Positions 25,995 to 35,376 of a DNA stretch of 64,000 nucleotides are shown here, piece after piece. Position 1 is the stretch's first letter. Every line of letters starts with the position of its first letter. The stretch is from the NCBI RefSeq assembly GCF_000022085.1, contig NC_011892.1:62001-126000 (forward strand), written 5' to 3'. The position numbers were made by a program, and so were the translations under genes. Below the pieces are notes generated by a model. It was not told where the DNA came from, ran no database searches, and was given only the letters and a program-made list of their open reading frames with translations. The stretch comes from Methylobacterium nodulans ORS 2060 (lineage in GTDB: Bacteria > Pseudomonadota > Alphaproteobacteria > Rhizobiales > Beijerinckiaceae).

Positions 25995-26344
25995 TCAGTC
26001 TTTGATTTTTCCGCTCCCTTGCGCCGAACCGGCCTCCACTTCGGCGGCGGGGGGGCTCCAGCACCCCGATCTTCCGAAATAAGGCCAAGTTTAAATCGAG
26101 GAAAAATATTTCACAATGTCAACCCAATATGCGAGGCTATCGATAAATCAGAACTATTTCTTATATATGAAAGCTTCCGACAGGCTCAAGTGTTTCTGCT
26201 AAGTCTCAACTGATGCCTTGGCGCCGCTCCCGACCGCTTGTACACTCAGTGCCTAAGTGGCGGCAGGCATCCTGCCGCTCGGCTTCGCTCCCTTTGGCCT
26301 ATCTGACGGCCTGAGGCGAGCGAGAGTTCTCGGAGGAGGAGTAA
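25995..26344. other. AT-rich intergenic region before the SPW gene
   Basis: The stretch contains an AT-rich segment (about 26080-26210) unlike its surroundings and no convincing gene. It probably contains the promoter for the SPW-repeat gene. Confidence 0.35.
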
Positions 26345-26713
26345 ATGAGAGCCATCGAGAACGAAAACGGAGGCATCTTCCTGAACGGGCTATGCGTCGC
26401 CTGCGGTGTCATCCTCTCCCTGATGCCATGGTACCTTGAGCTCGGCAGCGGGACCTATGCCGCGCGGAATGCATGGATCTGCGGGGGCCTGATCGCCATC
26501 GTTGGGCTGATGGCTATCAGCCTGTCCTACGACTGGGAAGAGTACCTCAATCTCGCTATCGGCCTTTGGGTGGCCGTCGCCCCGTGGGTGCTCGGCTTTG
26601 CGGCGGTCACGCATGCCATGTGGACCCATGTTGTGGTTGGGGTCACTGTGGCTGCCCTGGCCGGGCTGGAGCTCTGGCGTCTTTACCAGGTCCCAACGGC
26701 GCGTTCCGTATGA
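26345..26713 (+). CDS. SPW-repeat integral membrane protein
   Basis: The 122-residue protein has four hydrophobic helices and two copies of the SPW-like motif: SLMPWYLELGSG near residue 25 and VAPWVLGFAA near residue 80, each followed by an Ala/Asn-Trp turn. The family is found in the inner membrane of many bacteria and its biochemical role is unknown. A strong GGAGGAGGAG site lies six bases before the ATG at 26345. It stands alone between relics. Confidence 0.85.
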   Translation: MRAIENENGGIFLNGLCVACGVILSLMPWYLELGSGTYAARNAWICGGLIAIVGLMAISLSYDWEEYLNLAIGLWVAVAPWVLGFAAVTHAMWTHVVVGVTVAALAGLELWRLYQVPTARSV

Positions 26714-26833
26714 CCCCCGCCATCCGAGCGATCCGTTCGGGCGCGCTGCATCCACCGCCTCGGGCAACATGGCTTGGGCGCGGAAAGGAAGAATGGTCAA
26801 TCTCAGCCAGCTGGCCGCCGGTCTCTTTTCGTC

Positions 26834-26920
26834 GCGGCAGCCGAGGCCTACCGCATGCGCGTCGTCGGCATTGTCCTCAGCGGCTATGGAAATGACGGCG
26901 CCGAGGATTTGCGCGTCATG
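26834..26920 (+). pseudogene. CheB methylesterase fragment
   Basis: About 29 codons reading RMRVVGIVLSGYGNDGAEDL match the last catalytic segment (GTGxDGA-like) of CheB-type protein-glutamate methylesterases. Nothing else of the protein is present. Confidence 0.5.
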
Positions 26921-26938
26921 CCGGGCGTGGCGCTCACG

Positions 26939-27175
26939 TACTGGTACGAGCTACTGGTACGAGCCGGAGCTGCTTTGAAGCTATGCCACACAACAGGGTG
27001 GAGGCTTTTTGCACATTCAGACCGGCATATGAGCAGACCGGCATATGAGACGGTTCGTCTCCCCTCGGGCGAGCATTCGGCCAAGGACTATTGTTGGATA
27101 AGAAACTTCAATTTTCCTGGATACGGCCGGAGGGGCCATGCTCCGGCTATGGATGTCTGGGCTATGAATGTCTGG
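26939..27175. repeat. Cluster of short tandem duplications
   Basis: Three independent direct duplications are visible. TACTGGTACGAG lies at 26939 and 26952. CAGACCGGCATATGAG lies exactly in tandem at 27018-27033 and 27034-27049. GGCTATG(G/A)ATGTCTGG is repeated near 27147 and 27163. There is no gene here. Confidence 0.65.
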
Positions 27176-27370
27176 GGCTGCCCAAAGCGTCCGGCGACGC
27201 TCATCAGGTCGGCGGCGAGGATTTCATAGGTCTCTTGGCATCTCACTTCAGTCGATTGACCTCAACATCTCCACCAAGGTCAGATAAGCTGATACGAGAT
27301 TTATAACGACGAAAACGCCACATGTCTGAGGGATTTCTGAAACTTCTATATCGATCGAAAGAGACTTTCA

Positions 27371-28411
27371 ATGTTCAGTCTTGCGCCTCATTCCGCCTCA
27401 AGTTGGCTTAAGAACCTGAACGTGCTGAGCAAGACCACGGAGTACTTTCCGGGGGTCCTTTTTAGCGTCACAATAGGCATGGCTGCGACCTTTGTATCGG
27501 GTGCCTATGGTGGACCGACCGTTCTCTTCGCGTTGCTCCTGGGAATGGCGTTTAACTTCATCTCGACCGAGTCTCGACTCGCGCCCGGCGTAGTCTTCTC
27601 AGCACGCACAATCTTGCGAATTGGTGTGGCTGCCCTGGGCGCTCGGATCACAGCCGAGCAAGTATTGGGTCTTGGCTGGTCGACGCTTGTCGGCGTAGCG
27701 GCGGCTGTTGCGCTCACAATCGGGTTTGGCATGGCGGCCGCCAGGCTGCTTGGCCTCAAGACTCAATTCGGCGTTCTCACCGCAGGTGCGGTGGCGATCT
27801 GCGGCGCGTCTGCAGCGGCAGCTATTGCTGCCGTGCTGCCGCGGCATGAAATGCATGAACGCGATACTGTCTTCACCATTATCGCTGTTACGACGTTGAG
27901 TACTATCGCTATGGTCGTCTATCCAGTAGTCAGCCGAATGTTTCACTTTTCGCATGCCGATGCAGGCGTGTTTCTCGGCGGAACTATCCACGATGTGGCG
28001 CAAGTAGTTGGCGCTGGTTACAGTGTCTCACCTGAAACTGGGGACATAGCCACGATAATTAAACTTCTTCGTGTTGCTCTTCTTGTTCCAGCTGTTCTTT
28101 CCATATCGATACTCACCAGTCGGATTCAGGCTGGAGCTGGGCCGGCTGCAAAACCTCCAGCGCTCGTACCGAGTTTTCTTGTTGCATTTATCGTAATTGT
28201 GATACTCAATAGCTTCCACTTTATTCCGCCGATCGTTCAATCCACTCTCAGCGATCTGTCTCGGTGGTGCATAGTAATCGCGATTGCGGCGCTCGGCGCC
28301 AAGACCTCGCTCGCCGCACTCGCTCAAGTTGGCCATCGTGCGATGGCCCTGATGGTAGCGGAGACGGCTTTCATCGCGCTGTTCGTGCTGGTGTTGGTGC
28401 ATGTGGGATAA
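27371..28411 (+). CDS. yeiH: YeiH family putative sulfate/sulfite exporter
   Basis: The 346-residue membrane protein of the YeiH/UPF0324 family has about ten helices. Conserved segments are AICGASAAAAIAAVLP near residue 143 and the HDVAQVVGAG loop near 208. Proteins of this family are annotated as sulfate exporters and are linked to taurine and sulfite metabolism. Here it lies upstream of the methanesulfonate region, which releases sulfite, so export of sulfite or sulfate is a coherent role. GC is clearly lower than in the flanking IS elements, in line with the msm genes. AAAGAGA precedes the start. Confidence 0.88.
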   Translation: MFSLAPHSASSWLKNLNVLSKTTEYFPGVLFSVTIGMAATFVSGAYGGPTVLFALLLGMAFNFISTESRLAPGVVFSARTILRIGVAALGARITAEQVLGLGWSTLVGVAAAVALTIGFGMAAARLLGLKTQFGVLTAGAVAICGASAAAAIAAVLPRHEMHERDTVFTIIAVTTLSTIAMVVYPVVSRMFHFSHADAGVFLGGTIHDVAQVVGAGYSVSPETGDIATIIKLLRVALLVPAVLSISILTSRIQAGAGPAAKPPALVPSFLVAFIVIVILNSFHFIPPIVQSTLSDLSRWCIVIAIAALGAKTSLAALAQVGHRAMALMVAETAFIALFVLVLVHVG

Positions 28412-28626
28412 GGGACATGCGCTTTGGGAGCGAAGCGAAAAGGCTTTTTAGGCATTCAGGCATCTCTCCGTTTGCAGCATGGCGGTTACGCAGGAATAGC
28501 CGTAACGGCCGTGCTCGGACGCCAGCGCAATGATGGCGCCTGACGCCAGAATCCTGGCCACAGCGCTCCAAGTAATTGGAGACGCCAACGAGATCCCCCA
28601 CCGAGACGGCTAAGTCTGCTGGCAGG

Positions 28627-28818
28627 TTAACGACCGCCTCCGAGATCCGATAGCACTCCGTCCGTGTTCTCCTTCTCGGAGAGCGTTTCATTGAGAAGGC
28701 ACTCCGCTTTGCTCTGTCCAAGCTGCTTGGCCGAAGCGATCAGCGTGCCGTAGCGCGTGATTTCGTACTGCTCAACAGCCTCCGCGGCAGCAATGAGGCA
28801 TGCGCTACACGGCTTCAT
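28627..28818 (-). pseudogene. DUF892/YciF-like ferritin-fold protein, C-terminal fragment
   Basis: The frame reads IAAAEAVEQYEITRYGTLIA, then SAKQLGQSKAECLLNETLSE, the last two helices of YciE/YciF stress proteins. The first two-thirds are missing, replaced by an IS3 relic upstream. Confidence 0.6.
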
Positions 28819-28829
28819 CGTGCACCCGG

Positions 28830-29470
28830 CCGGGACGAAGGGCAGTATGGGGTGTGAGCGTGACCGCGTTCGCCCGCAAGATGCGCAGCACCCGCGTGGC
28901 GTTCACGGCCGCGCCCCGGGCGCGCGGCACCCGGTTCAGGAGTGCAGTGATCCAGCGATAGCCGTAGCTCAGGCACTCGACCACGAGCTGGCGGATGGTG
29001 GGCAGGAGCGCCGCGTCCTCCGGCTTGCGGCAGGGACTGCGTGGCTGGGCCGGCCTGCGCACACGCTCGATCAGGCTGGAGCGAGCAACCCCGAGCGTGT
29101 CAGCGACGGCCTTCATCGGGAAGCGCCCATTGGAGCGCTCCAGGACGGCAGCAACAACGCTGGTTTTTTTTACCCGGGCGGCATCGAGTGCCTCCTTAAG
29201 CACTTCGACTTCCATCGTCTTGCGGCCGAGCAGGCGCTCCAGGTCACGCGCGCCGCTCAAGCTCCGGACGCGGCTGGCACGGACTGCGTCCTTGTCGGCC
29301 GCCACCGACTCGTGCCCACCCTCGATCATGCGGCGTTTTCAGCGGAACAGGTGGTTGGGCGAGATCCCGGTCTGCCGAGCAACCAGCGATACTGAGGACC
29401 CGGGCTGCATCGTCTGTTCGACCAAGCGCACCTTCTCAGCCGTGCTCCAGCATTGACGGCGCTGGAAGAA
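28830..29470 (-). pseudogene. Degenerate IS3-family transposase
   Basis: Reading down from 29470: RRQCWSTAEKVRLVEQTMQP and ARQTGISPNHLFR of the OrfA helix-turn-helix. A TGA at 29330-29332 replaces the conserved Trp, then KRRMIEGGHES and LERLLGRKTMEVEVLKEAL follow. The start of OrfB (FPMKAVADTLGVARSSLIERV) is present, but the integrase core is lacking. A run of eight T at 29164-29171 lies in the region where IS3 elements frameshift. Confidence 0.65.
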
Positions 29471-29601
29471 CGTGAGCACCCCGACGCAGGACCGGCGGGG
29501 CCGTTCGGATCGGAAGCCATAGTCGTATCCATAGGCCGATGCCTATGCCATATCGAGCTATGCTGCCTGTCCGCTCGAAAAAGGGTGCGGTGCACGTACA
29601 A

Positions 29602-29879
29602 AGCTCAGCACGTGTTTATCGCGGCCGAAGAGGCAGTCAGCGTGCCACCGGCGCTCGAAGCTAGGCATATTTTGGCTATCGTTCAATAAATACTCTGAAT
29701 TATCTATGCCCAACCGAATAAGCCATACTGTAGCGTTGGTGAGGTCAAGGTTCGCCTGGAACGTTGAGCATCTTTACGGACCGAGCTGGCCTTCCCGAGG
29801 TTTACGTACACCCTTGCTGTTGACCAGCCCGGGTATCACGACCTGGTGCTTCCATGTTACATGCAGAACGGGGCTGGTG
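29602..29879. other. Intergenic region upstream of the LysR gene
   Basis: There is no gene here. The base composition is lower in GC than that of the neighbouring IS relic, and the region likely contains the promoter of the LysR gene. Confidence 0.35.
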
Positions 29880-30935
29880 ATGTTTTTGCGTCAATTCGAA
29901 TATCTGCTCGCGGTGGCCGACGAAGAGCATTTCGGGCGAGCTGCCGATCGCTGCCATGTCACTCAGCCGACCCTCTCGGTCGCCATCAAGCACCTGGAAT
30001 CGGAACTTGGCGTGCAGATTTTTGTGCGAGGGAGAGGCCACCGGCTTCACGGACTGACGCCAGACGGCGAGTTGATCATCAAATGGGCTCGCAAGGTGGT
30101 AACCCTTTGCGAGGGGATGCGCGCCGAGATTGCGGCCAAGCATGGCAACTCTCCTAGTCGCCTACGAGTGGGGGTGACACCCTCGATGTCGCCAGTCTTG
30201 CCTGTTCTGCTCCAGCTCGTTCGCGCGGAGCATCCAGAGATAATCACGGATGTGCATTGCATCAACAATGAAGTTATTAGAACGGGGTTGAGCAAATTAC
30301 TTCTCGATGTGGCTTTCACTTATCTCGATGATGACGAAGTTGGTCGCTATAAGACGTTGAAGATTTGCACCGAGAAGCTCAGCCTTTTAGTGCCAGATGT
30401 GGCGGAGTTTGCTGATCAGACCAGTATTTCATGGCATGAGGCGGCCAAGATGCCACTCGCGCTGCTGCGACCAAATTTGCACGAGCGCCACTTTATCGAC
30501 GGAGTGTTTGCAAGTGTAGGCTGTCACCCAATGGTCCGAGCCGAATCAGGGTCCATTATGCACCTGATGTTTCAGGTACAATTCGGCGGATTGTGCACGA
30601 TTATACCAGAACATTTTACCCTTATGCCAGGTCTGCACCGCGGAACGAAAGCGCTTCAGCTTATTGATCCCGTGGTGAGCCGGGAGGTCGGCTTGCTCTG
30701 GGCCGAGGATGAGGTCATGACTCCTCTGGCTAATCTGCTAGTCAGCGCCATGAAAGACCTTAACAAGCGAGGTGGTCTGGAAACGATCCTCATGAATATT
30801 GGATTGGAGCCTTGTTTCCGGGGTCAGCGGGATGCCCACGCTCCGTCGATCGGGGCGCCGTTTCTGGCCTCGCCGGAGTGCGACTTAGCAACTGCCCGTA
30901 GCAAACCACCAAGTGATGAAATAGTTTGGCTGTGA
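29880..30935 (+). CDS. LysR-type transcriptional regulator
   Basis: The 351-residue regulator starts at the ATG at 29880 (MFLRQFEYLLAVADEEHFGR); longer in-frame starts upstream lack the family's beginning. The helix-turn-helix is AADRCHVTQPTLSVAIKHLE and the effector domain begins near residue 90 (RLRVGVTPSMSPVLPVLL). A C-terminal tail of about 50 residues after IGLEP is unusual and may have been picked up when downstream sequence changed. It lies between yeiH and the formate dehydrogenase genes. LysR genes are neighbours of both yeiH (YeiE, sulfite-responsive) and of formate dehydrogenase operons elsewhere, so either could be its target. Confidence 0.87.
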   Translation: MFLRQFEYLLAVADEEHFGRAADRCHVTQPTLSVAIKHLESELGVQIFVRGRGHRLHGLTPDGELIIKWARKVVTLCEGMRAEIAAKHGNSPSRLRVGVTPSMSPVLPVLLQLVRAEHPEIITDVHCINNEVIRTGLSKLLLDVAFTYLDDDEVGRYKTLKICTEKLSLLVPDVAEFADQTSISWHEAAKMPLALLRPNLHERHFIDGVFASVGCHPMVRAESGSIMHLMFQVQFGGLCTIIPEHFTLMPGLHRGTKALQLIDPVVSREVGLLWAEDEVMTPLANLLVSAMKDLNKRGGLETILMNIGLEPCFRGQRDAHAPSIGAPFLASPECDLATARSKPPSDEIVWL

Positions 30936-31145
30936 TAGAATGTGGCCAGGGACGCGCGTCAGGTTGTGACCGGATTGACATCCGTAGCGCCTTTTCAAGC
31001 GGCCGATGTCGCGTAGGGCCGCATCCGGTGCGGCTGGGTGGGGAACCACGTTGCAGCGGAGTCCGGCATCTCACCACGTATGGAGATGCACACCTCTAAT
31101 AACCTCCTCGGTTTCCAACACTCGTCCAACCAGGTCAACGACCTA

Positions 31146-32283
31146 GTGCACTGACGCATTCAGAGGATTCACCTCGGCCGTGAGCCGTGCGAGTCTGAAG
31201 GCATGGCTCAGACCGTCTGTGTGATCCCGAGTGACGCCGATCTGGCGCGCCTGTCGGCCATCGTCAATGACCGCGCTCGTCCCCTCAAGCACCTCCAGTG
31301 CGCCCACATCATCCTGCTCTCGGCCGAGCGCTTGGCTGTCCTGGAGGTTGCCCAGCGGGCGGGCGTCAGCCGACCCGCCGTCTGGCGCTGGCAGCAACGC
31401 TACGCCGAGGAGGGCGTAGACGGCCTCTTGCGCGACAAGACCCGCCCGCCCGGCAAGCCGCCCCACTCCACCGACACGGTCGCCGAGGTTCTGGCGCTGA
31501 CCTGCTCCGAACCGCCCGGCGCGGTCACCCACTGGACCGGCCGCGCCGTCGCTGACACGGTCGGGATCTCACTGCGCTCCGTCCAGCGCATCTGGGACGC
31601 GCATCGCCTGCAGCCGCACCGGGTGCGCAGCTTCAAGCGCTCCTCCGATCCCGCCTTCGCCGAGAAGGTGGAGGACATTGTCGGCCTGGACATGGACCCG
31701 CCGCGCCATGCGGTCGTGCTCTCGCTGGACGAGACGTCCCAGATCCAGGCGCTGGAACGCACCCGCCCCAGCCGAGCTGTGAAGCCGGGTCGGCCCGAGA
31801 CCCAGACCCACGACGATCACCGGCACGGCACGACCACGCTGTTTGCAGCCCTCAACGTCCTGGAGGGCACCGTGATCGGCCGCTGTATGCAGCGGCATCG
31901 CCATGACGAGTTCCTGCGCTTCCTCAACACCATCGAGGCGGCGGTGCCAGGAGGCGAAGCTGATCCACGTGATCCTGGACAACTATGCTACCCACAAGCA
32001 CCCGAAAGTGCGCGCTTGGCTGGCGCGGCATCCGCGTTGGACCTTCCACTTCTTCCCGACCTCTGGCTCGTGGATAATGCTGTTGAGGGCTTCTTCTCGG
32101 CTCTCACCCAGCGACGGCTCAGGCGTGGCAGCTTCAGCGGGATCGTGGATCTCCAGGCGGCGATCAACCGCTCCATCGCCGAGCACAACGACAGGCCGAA
32201 GCCTTTCGTCTGGACCAAGCCGGCCGCGGCCATCTTCGACGCCGTCAACCGCAATGCTGCACCATCTGTTTGAGTCAGTGCAC
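31146..32283 (+). mobile_element. IS630-family insertion sequence between TA dinucleotides
   Basis: The terminal repeats GTGCACTGAC (31146-31155) and GTCAGTGCAC (32274-32283) are flanked on both sides by TA and then complementary C/G, as expected for IS630 insertion at TA. The transposase inside carries two frame errors. Confidence 0.85.
31203..32273 (+). pseudogene. IS630 family transposase with two compensating frameshifts
   Basis: The frame is open for 356 codons. It shows the helix-turn-helix (AVLEVAQRAGVSRPAVWRW), the first catalytic Asp in LSLDETSQIQALE, and the final AVEGFFSALTQRRLRRG. Between about 31950 and 32075 it reads nonsense while the next frame carries the conserved AKLIHVILDNYATHKHPKVR with the second catalytic Asp. 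One frameshift enters and a second leaves, so the protein is long but lacks an active-site residue. Confidence 0.85.
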
Positions 32284-32378
32284 TAGCGAGTTTCGCGACC
32301 ACCAGTTGGGAGGTTTTTGGAGGTGTCCAGATGGCACTCCGAGGACTGTCGGTCCGCGGAGTGTTTCAATTTCTCCGG

Positions 32379-35345
32379 TTACTCCGCGGCGATTGAGGAG
32401 GCGGCGAGCGGCACCACCCGGGTGGCGCAGAACTTGAATTCCGGGATCTTGCCCAGCGGGTCGAGCGCCGGGTTGGTGAGCAGATTCGCGGCCGCCTCCG
32501 CGTAGCAGAACGGCATGAACACCATGCCCTCCGGCACGTCCCGGTCGGAGCGCACCGTCACCTCCACCGCGCCGCGCCGGGTCTCCAGCCGGATCCGGTC
32601 GCCCGGACCCACCCCCAAGCGGCCGAGTTCGCGCGGGGCCAGGAAGGCCACCGCCTCGGGCTCGAGCGCGTCGAGCACGCCCGCGCGCCGCGTCATCGAG
32701 CCCGTGTGCCAATGCTCCAGCACGCGGCCCGTCGAGAGCACCATCGGGAACTCGCTGTCGGGCACCTCGTCCGGCGGCACGATCGCGGCCGGCACGATCT
32801 TGGCCCGCCCGCTCTCGGTCGGGAAGCCGGCGTAGAAGATGATCTCGTTCCCGGGCTCGTCCGGGGCATCGACCGGGTAGGTCACCGCCCCCTCGCGCTC
32901 CAGCCGCTCCCAGGTGATGTTCTTGAGCGACGGCATCACCCGCGTCATCTCGGCAAAGACGTCGGCCGGGCCGCGATAGTCCCAGGCCAGGCCCATGCGG
33001 CGCGCCAGCTCCTGGATGATCCACCAGTCCTGGCGCGCCTCGCCCGGCGGGGGCACCACCGGGCGGGCCATCTGCACCCGCCGGTCGGTATTGGTGAAGG
33101 TGCCGGCCTTCTCGGCGAAGGCCGAGGCCGGCAGCACCACGTCGGCGTGGAAGGCGGTCTCGGTCAGGAACAGATCCTGCACCACGAGGTGGTCGAGCCG
33201 CGCCAGGGCGCCGCGGGCGTGGTTGAGGTCGGGATCCGACATCGCCGGATTCTCGCCCTCGACATACAGGCCGCGGATCTCACCGGCATGGATCGCCTTC
33301 ATGATCTCGACCACGGTCAGGCCCTGCTGGGGATCGAGGGACTGGCCCCAGAAGGTCTCGAACAGCTCCCGCACCGCCTTCTTCTCGACCGACTGGTAGT
33401 CGGGATAGACCATCGGGATCAGGCCGGCGTCGGAGGCGCCCTGGACGTTGTTCTGGCCGCGCAGCGGGTGCAGGCCGGTGCCGGGCCGGCCGATCTGGCC
33501 GGTGGTGAGCGCCAGCGCGATCAGGCAGCGGGAATTGTCCGTGCCGTGCACATGCTGGCTCACCCCCATGCCCCAGAAGATGATCGAGGCCCGCGAGCGG
33601 GCGTAGAGCCGCGCCACCTCGCGCAGGGTCTCGGCCGGGATGCCGCAGACGGGGGCCATCCGCTCGGGCGTGAATTCGCGGATGCGCTCCTTCAGCGCGT
33701 CGAAGTTCTCGGTGTAGCCGGCGATGTACTGCTGGTCGGTGAGCCCCTCCGCCACGATCACGTTCAGCATCGCGTTCAGCATCGCCACGTCGGTGCCGGG
33801 CTTGAAGGCGAGGTGGCGATGGGCATGGCGCGACAGCACCTGCCGGCGCGGATCCATGATGATGAGCTTGGCGCCCCGCTCCTTCACGGCATTCTTGATG
33901 AAGGTGGCGGCGACCGGGTGGTTCACGGTCGGGTTCGCCCCGATGATGACGATCACCTCCGCGTCGAGGGCGGCCGAGAACGGGGCCGAGACGGCGCCCG
34001 AGTTCAGCCCCTCCATCAGCGCCGCCACCGAGGAGGCGTGGCAGAGCCGGGTGCAGTGGTCGACGTTGTTGCTGCCGAAGCCGAGCCGGACCAGCTTCTG
34101 GAACAGGTAGGCTTCCTCGTTCGAGCCCTTGGCCGAGCCGAAGCCGGCGAGCGCGTGGCGCCCGTGCGCCTCGCGGATCCGCCGCAGGCCGCCCGCCGCG
34201 CGCTCCAGCGCCTCCTCCCAGGTCGCCTCGCGGAAATGCGTCCAGGGATTGGCCGGATCGACCTGGTCGTTGGCGTCCTTCGGGACGTTGTCGAGGCGGA
34301 TCAGCGGCCTCGTCAGCCGGTGGGGATGGTGGACGTAGTCGAAGCCGAAGCGCCCCTTGACGCAGAGCCGGTTGTGGTTGGCCGGGCCGTCAATGCCCTC
34401 GGCGTAGACGATGCGGTCGTCCTTGACCTTGTAGGAGACCTGGCAGCCGACGCCGCAATAGGGGCAGAGCGAATCGACCGCGCGGTCCGGATAGACCACG
34501 CGCTCCTGCGCCTCGTTGAGGTAGGCGGCCGGCATCAGCGCGCCGGTCGGGCAGGCCTGGACGCACTCGCCGCAGGCCACGCAGGTCGACTGGCCCATCG
34601 GGTCGTCGAAGTCGAACACCACCTTGGCGTCGGCATTGCGGTAGGCCATGCCGATCACGTCGTTGACCTGGACCTCGCGGCAGGCGCGGACGCAGAGGTT
34701 GCACTGGATGCAGGCATCGAGGTTCACCCGCATGGCCGGATGGCTCGCATCCGGCTGCCAGCGCGCCTCGGACGGGAAGCGGCTCTGCGTCACCCCGACG
34801 CCATCGGCCTGGGCCCAGAAATGCGAGTCCGGGTCGTGCGAGGTCGCGCGCTCCGGCTGGTCGGCGACGAGGAGCTCCATCACCATGGCGCGGGCCTTCA
34901 CGGCCCGGTCGCTCTGGGTCTTCACCTTCATGCCGACGGCCGGCACGCGCTTGCAGGAGGCGGCGAGCACGCGCTCGCCCTCGATCTCCACCATGCAGGC
35001 GCGGCAATTGCCGTCCGGCCGGTAGCCCGGCGCGGGCTTGTGGCAGAGATGCGGGATGGGATTGCCGAGGCGCTGGGCCACGGCCCACAGCGTCTCGCCG
35101 GGGCGCGCCTCGACCGGCTCCCCGTCGAGTTCGAACACCACGCCCGGGATGCCCGCCGGCATCTCGCGCAGGGACAGGGTGCCGCTGGGCGCCGGCCCGG
35201 CCTGGCCGCCGGCCTTGGTGCCCTGCGAAGAGGCGCCGCCCGCCTGCGGCCGGCCCCCTGAGCCGCCGGCATCCTGCGGGGCGGACGGGCCGGTCACGAG
35301 CGGGTCGCTGCCGGCCGGATTGCTGTTCTGGGTGCCGCTGCTCAT
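32379..35345 (-). CDS. fdh1A: NAD-dependent formate dehydrogenase alpha subunit (Fdh1A type)
   Basis: The 988-residue catalytic subunit matches the size and layout of the tungsten/molybdenum Fdh1A of Methylobacterium. A glycine/serine linker (about 10-55) precedes a 2Fe-2S domain with Cys101, Cys114, Cys117 and Cys131. Two 4Fe-4S motifs follow (Cys212/215/218/222 and Cys255/258/261/265), then the CPYCGVGC cluster (Cys294/297/301 and Cys328). The active-site metal ligand is Cys435 followed by His436 in TRLCHASS, so this is a cysteine, not a selenocysteine, enzyme. It oxidises formate to CO2 and passes electrons to the beta subunit. It lies 31 bases downstream of fdh1B, transcribed toward the IS630 element. 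Confidence 0.93.
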   Translation of the reverse strand: MSSGTQNSNPAGSDPLVTGPSAPQDAGGSGGRPQAGGASSQGTKAGGQAGPAPSGTLSLREMPAGIPGVVFELDGEPVEARPGETLWAVAQRLGNPIPHLCHKPAPGYRPDGNCRACMVEIEGERVLAASCKRVPAVGMKVKTQSDRAVKARAMVMELLVADQPERATSHDPDSHFWAQADGVGVTQSRFPSEARWQPDASHPAMRVNLDACIQCNLCVRACREVQVNDVIGMAYRNADAKVVFDFDDPMGQSTCVACGECVQACPTGALMPAAYLNEAQERVVYPDRAVDSLCPYCGVGCQVSYKVKDDRIVYAEGIDGPANHNRLCVKGRFGFDYVHHPHRLTRPLIRLDNVPKDANDQVDPANPWTHFREATWEEALERAAGGLRRIREAHGRHALAGFGSAKGSNEEAYLFQKLVRLGFGSNNVDHCTRLCHASSVAALMEGLNSGAVSAPFSAALDAEVIVIIGANPTVNHPVAATFIKNAVKERGAKLIIMDPRRQVLSRHAHRHLAFKPGTDVAMLNAMLNVIVAEGLTDQQYIAGYTENFDALKERIREFTPERMAPVCGIPAETLREVARLYARSRASIIFWGMGVSQHVHGTDNSRCLIALALTTGQIGRPGTGLHPLRGQNNVQGASDAGLIPMVYPDYQSVEKKAVRELFETFWGQSLDPQQGLTVVEIMKAIHAGEIRGLYVEGENPAMSDPDLNHARGALARLDHLVVQDLFLTETAFHADVVLPASAFAEKAGTFTNTDRRVQMARPVVPPPGEARQDWWIIQELARRMGLAWDYRGPADVFAEMTRVMPSLKNITWERLEREGAVTYPVDAPDEPGNEIIFYAGFPTESGRAKIVPAAIVPPDEVPDSEFPMVLSTGRVLEHWHTGSMTRRAGVLDALEPEAVAFLAPRELGRLGVGPGDRIRLETRRGAVEVTVRSDRDVPEGMVFMPFCYAEAAANLLTNPALDPLGKIPEFKFCATRVVPLAASSIAAE

Positions 35346-35376
35346 GGTGTCGCTTCCGCTGCCGAACCCGCAATCC

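Noticed and set aside
28439..28626. A small gene after yeiH
   Set aside because: Short frames here lack start signals and any recognisable residue pattern.
32379..35345. Selenocysteine formate dehydrogenase
   Set aside because: The ligand position reads LCHASS with an ordinary Cys codon and no in-frame TGA.
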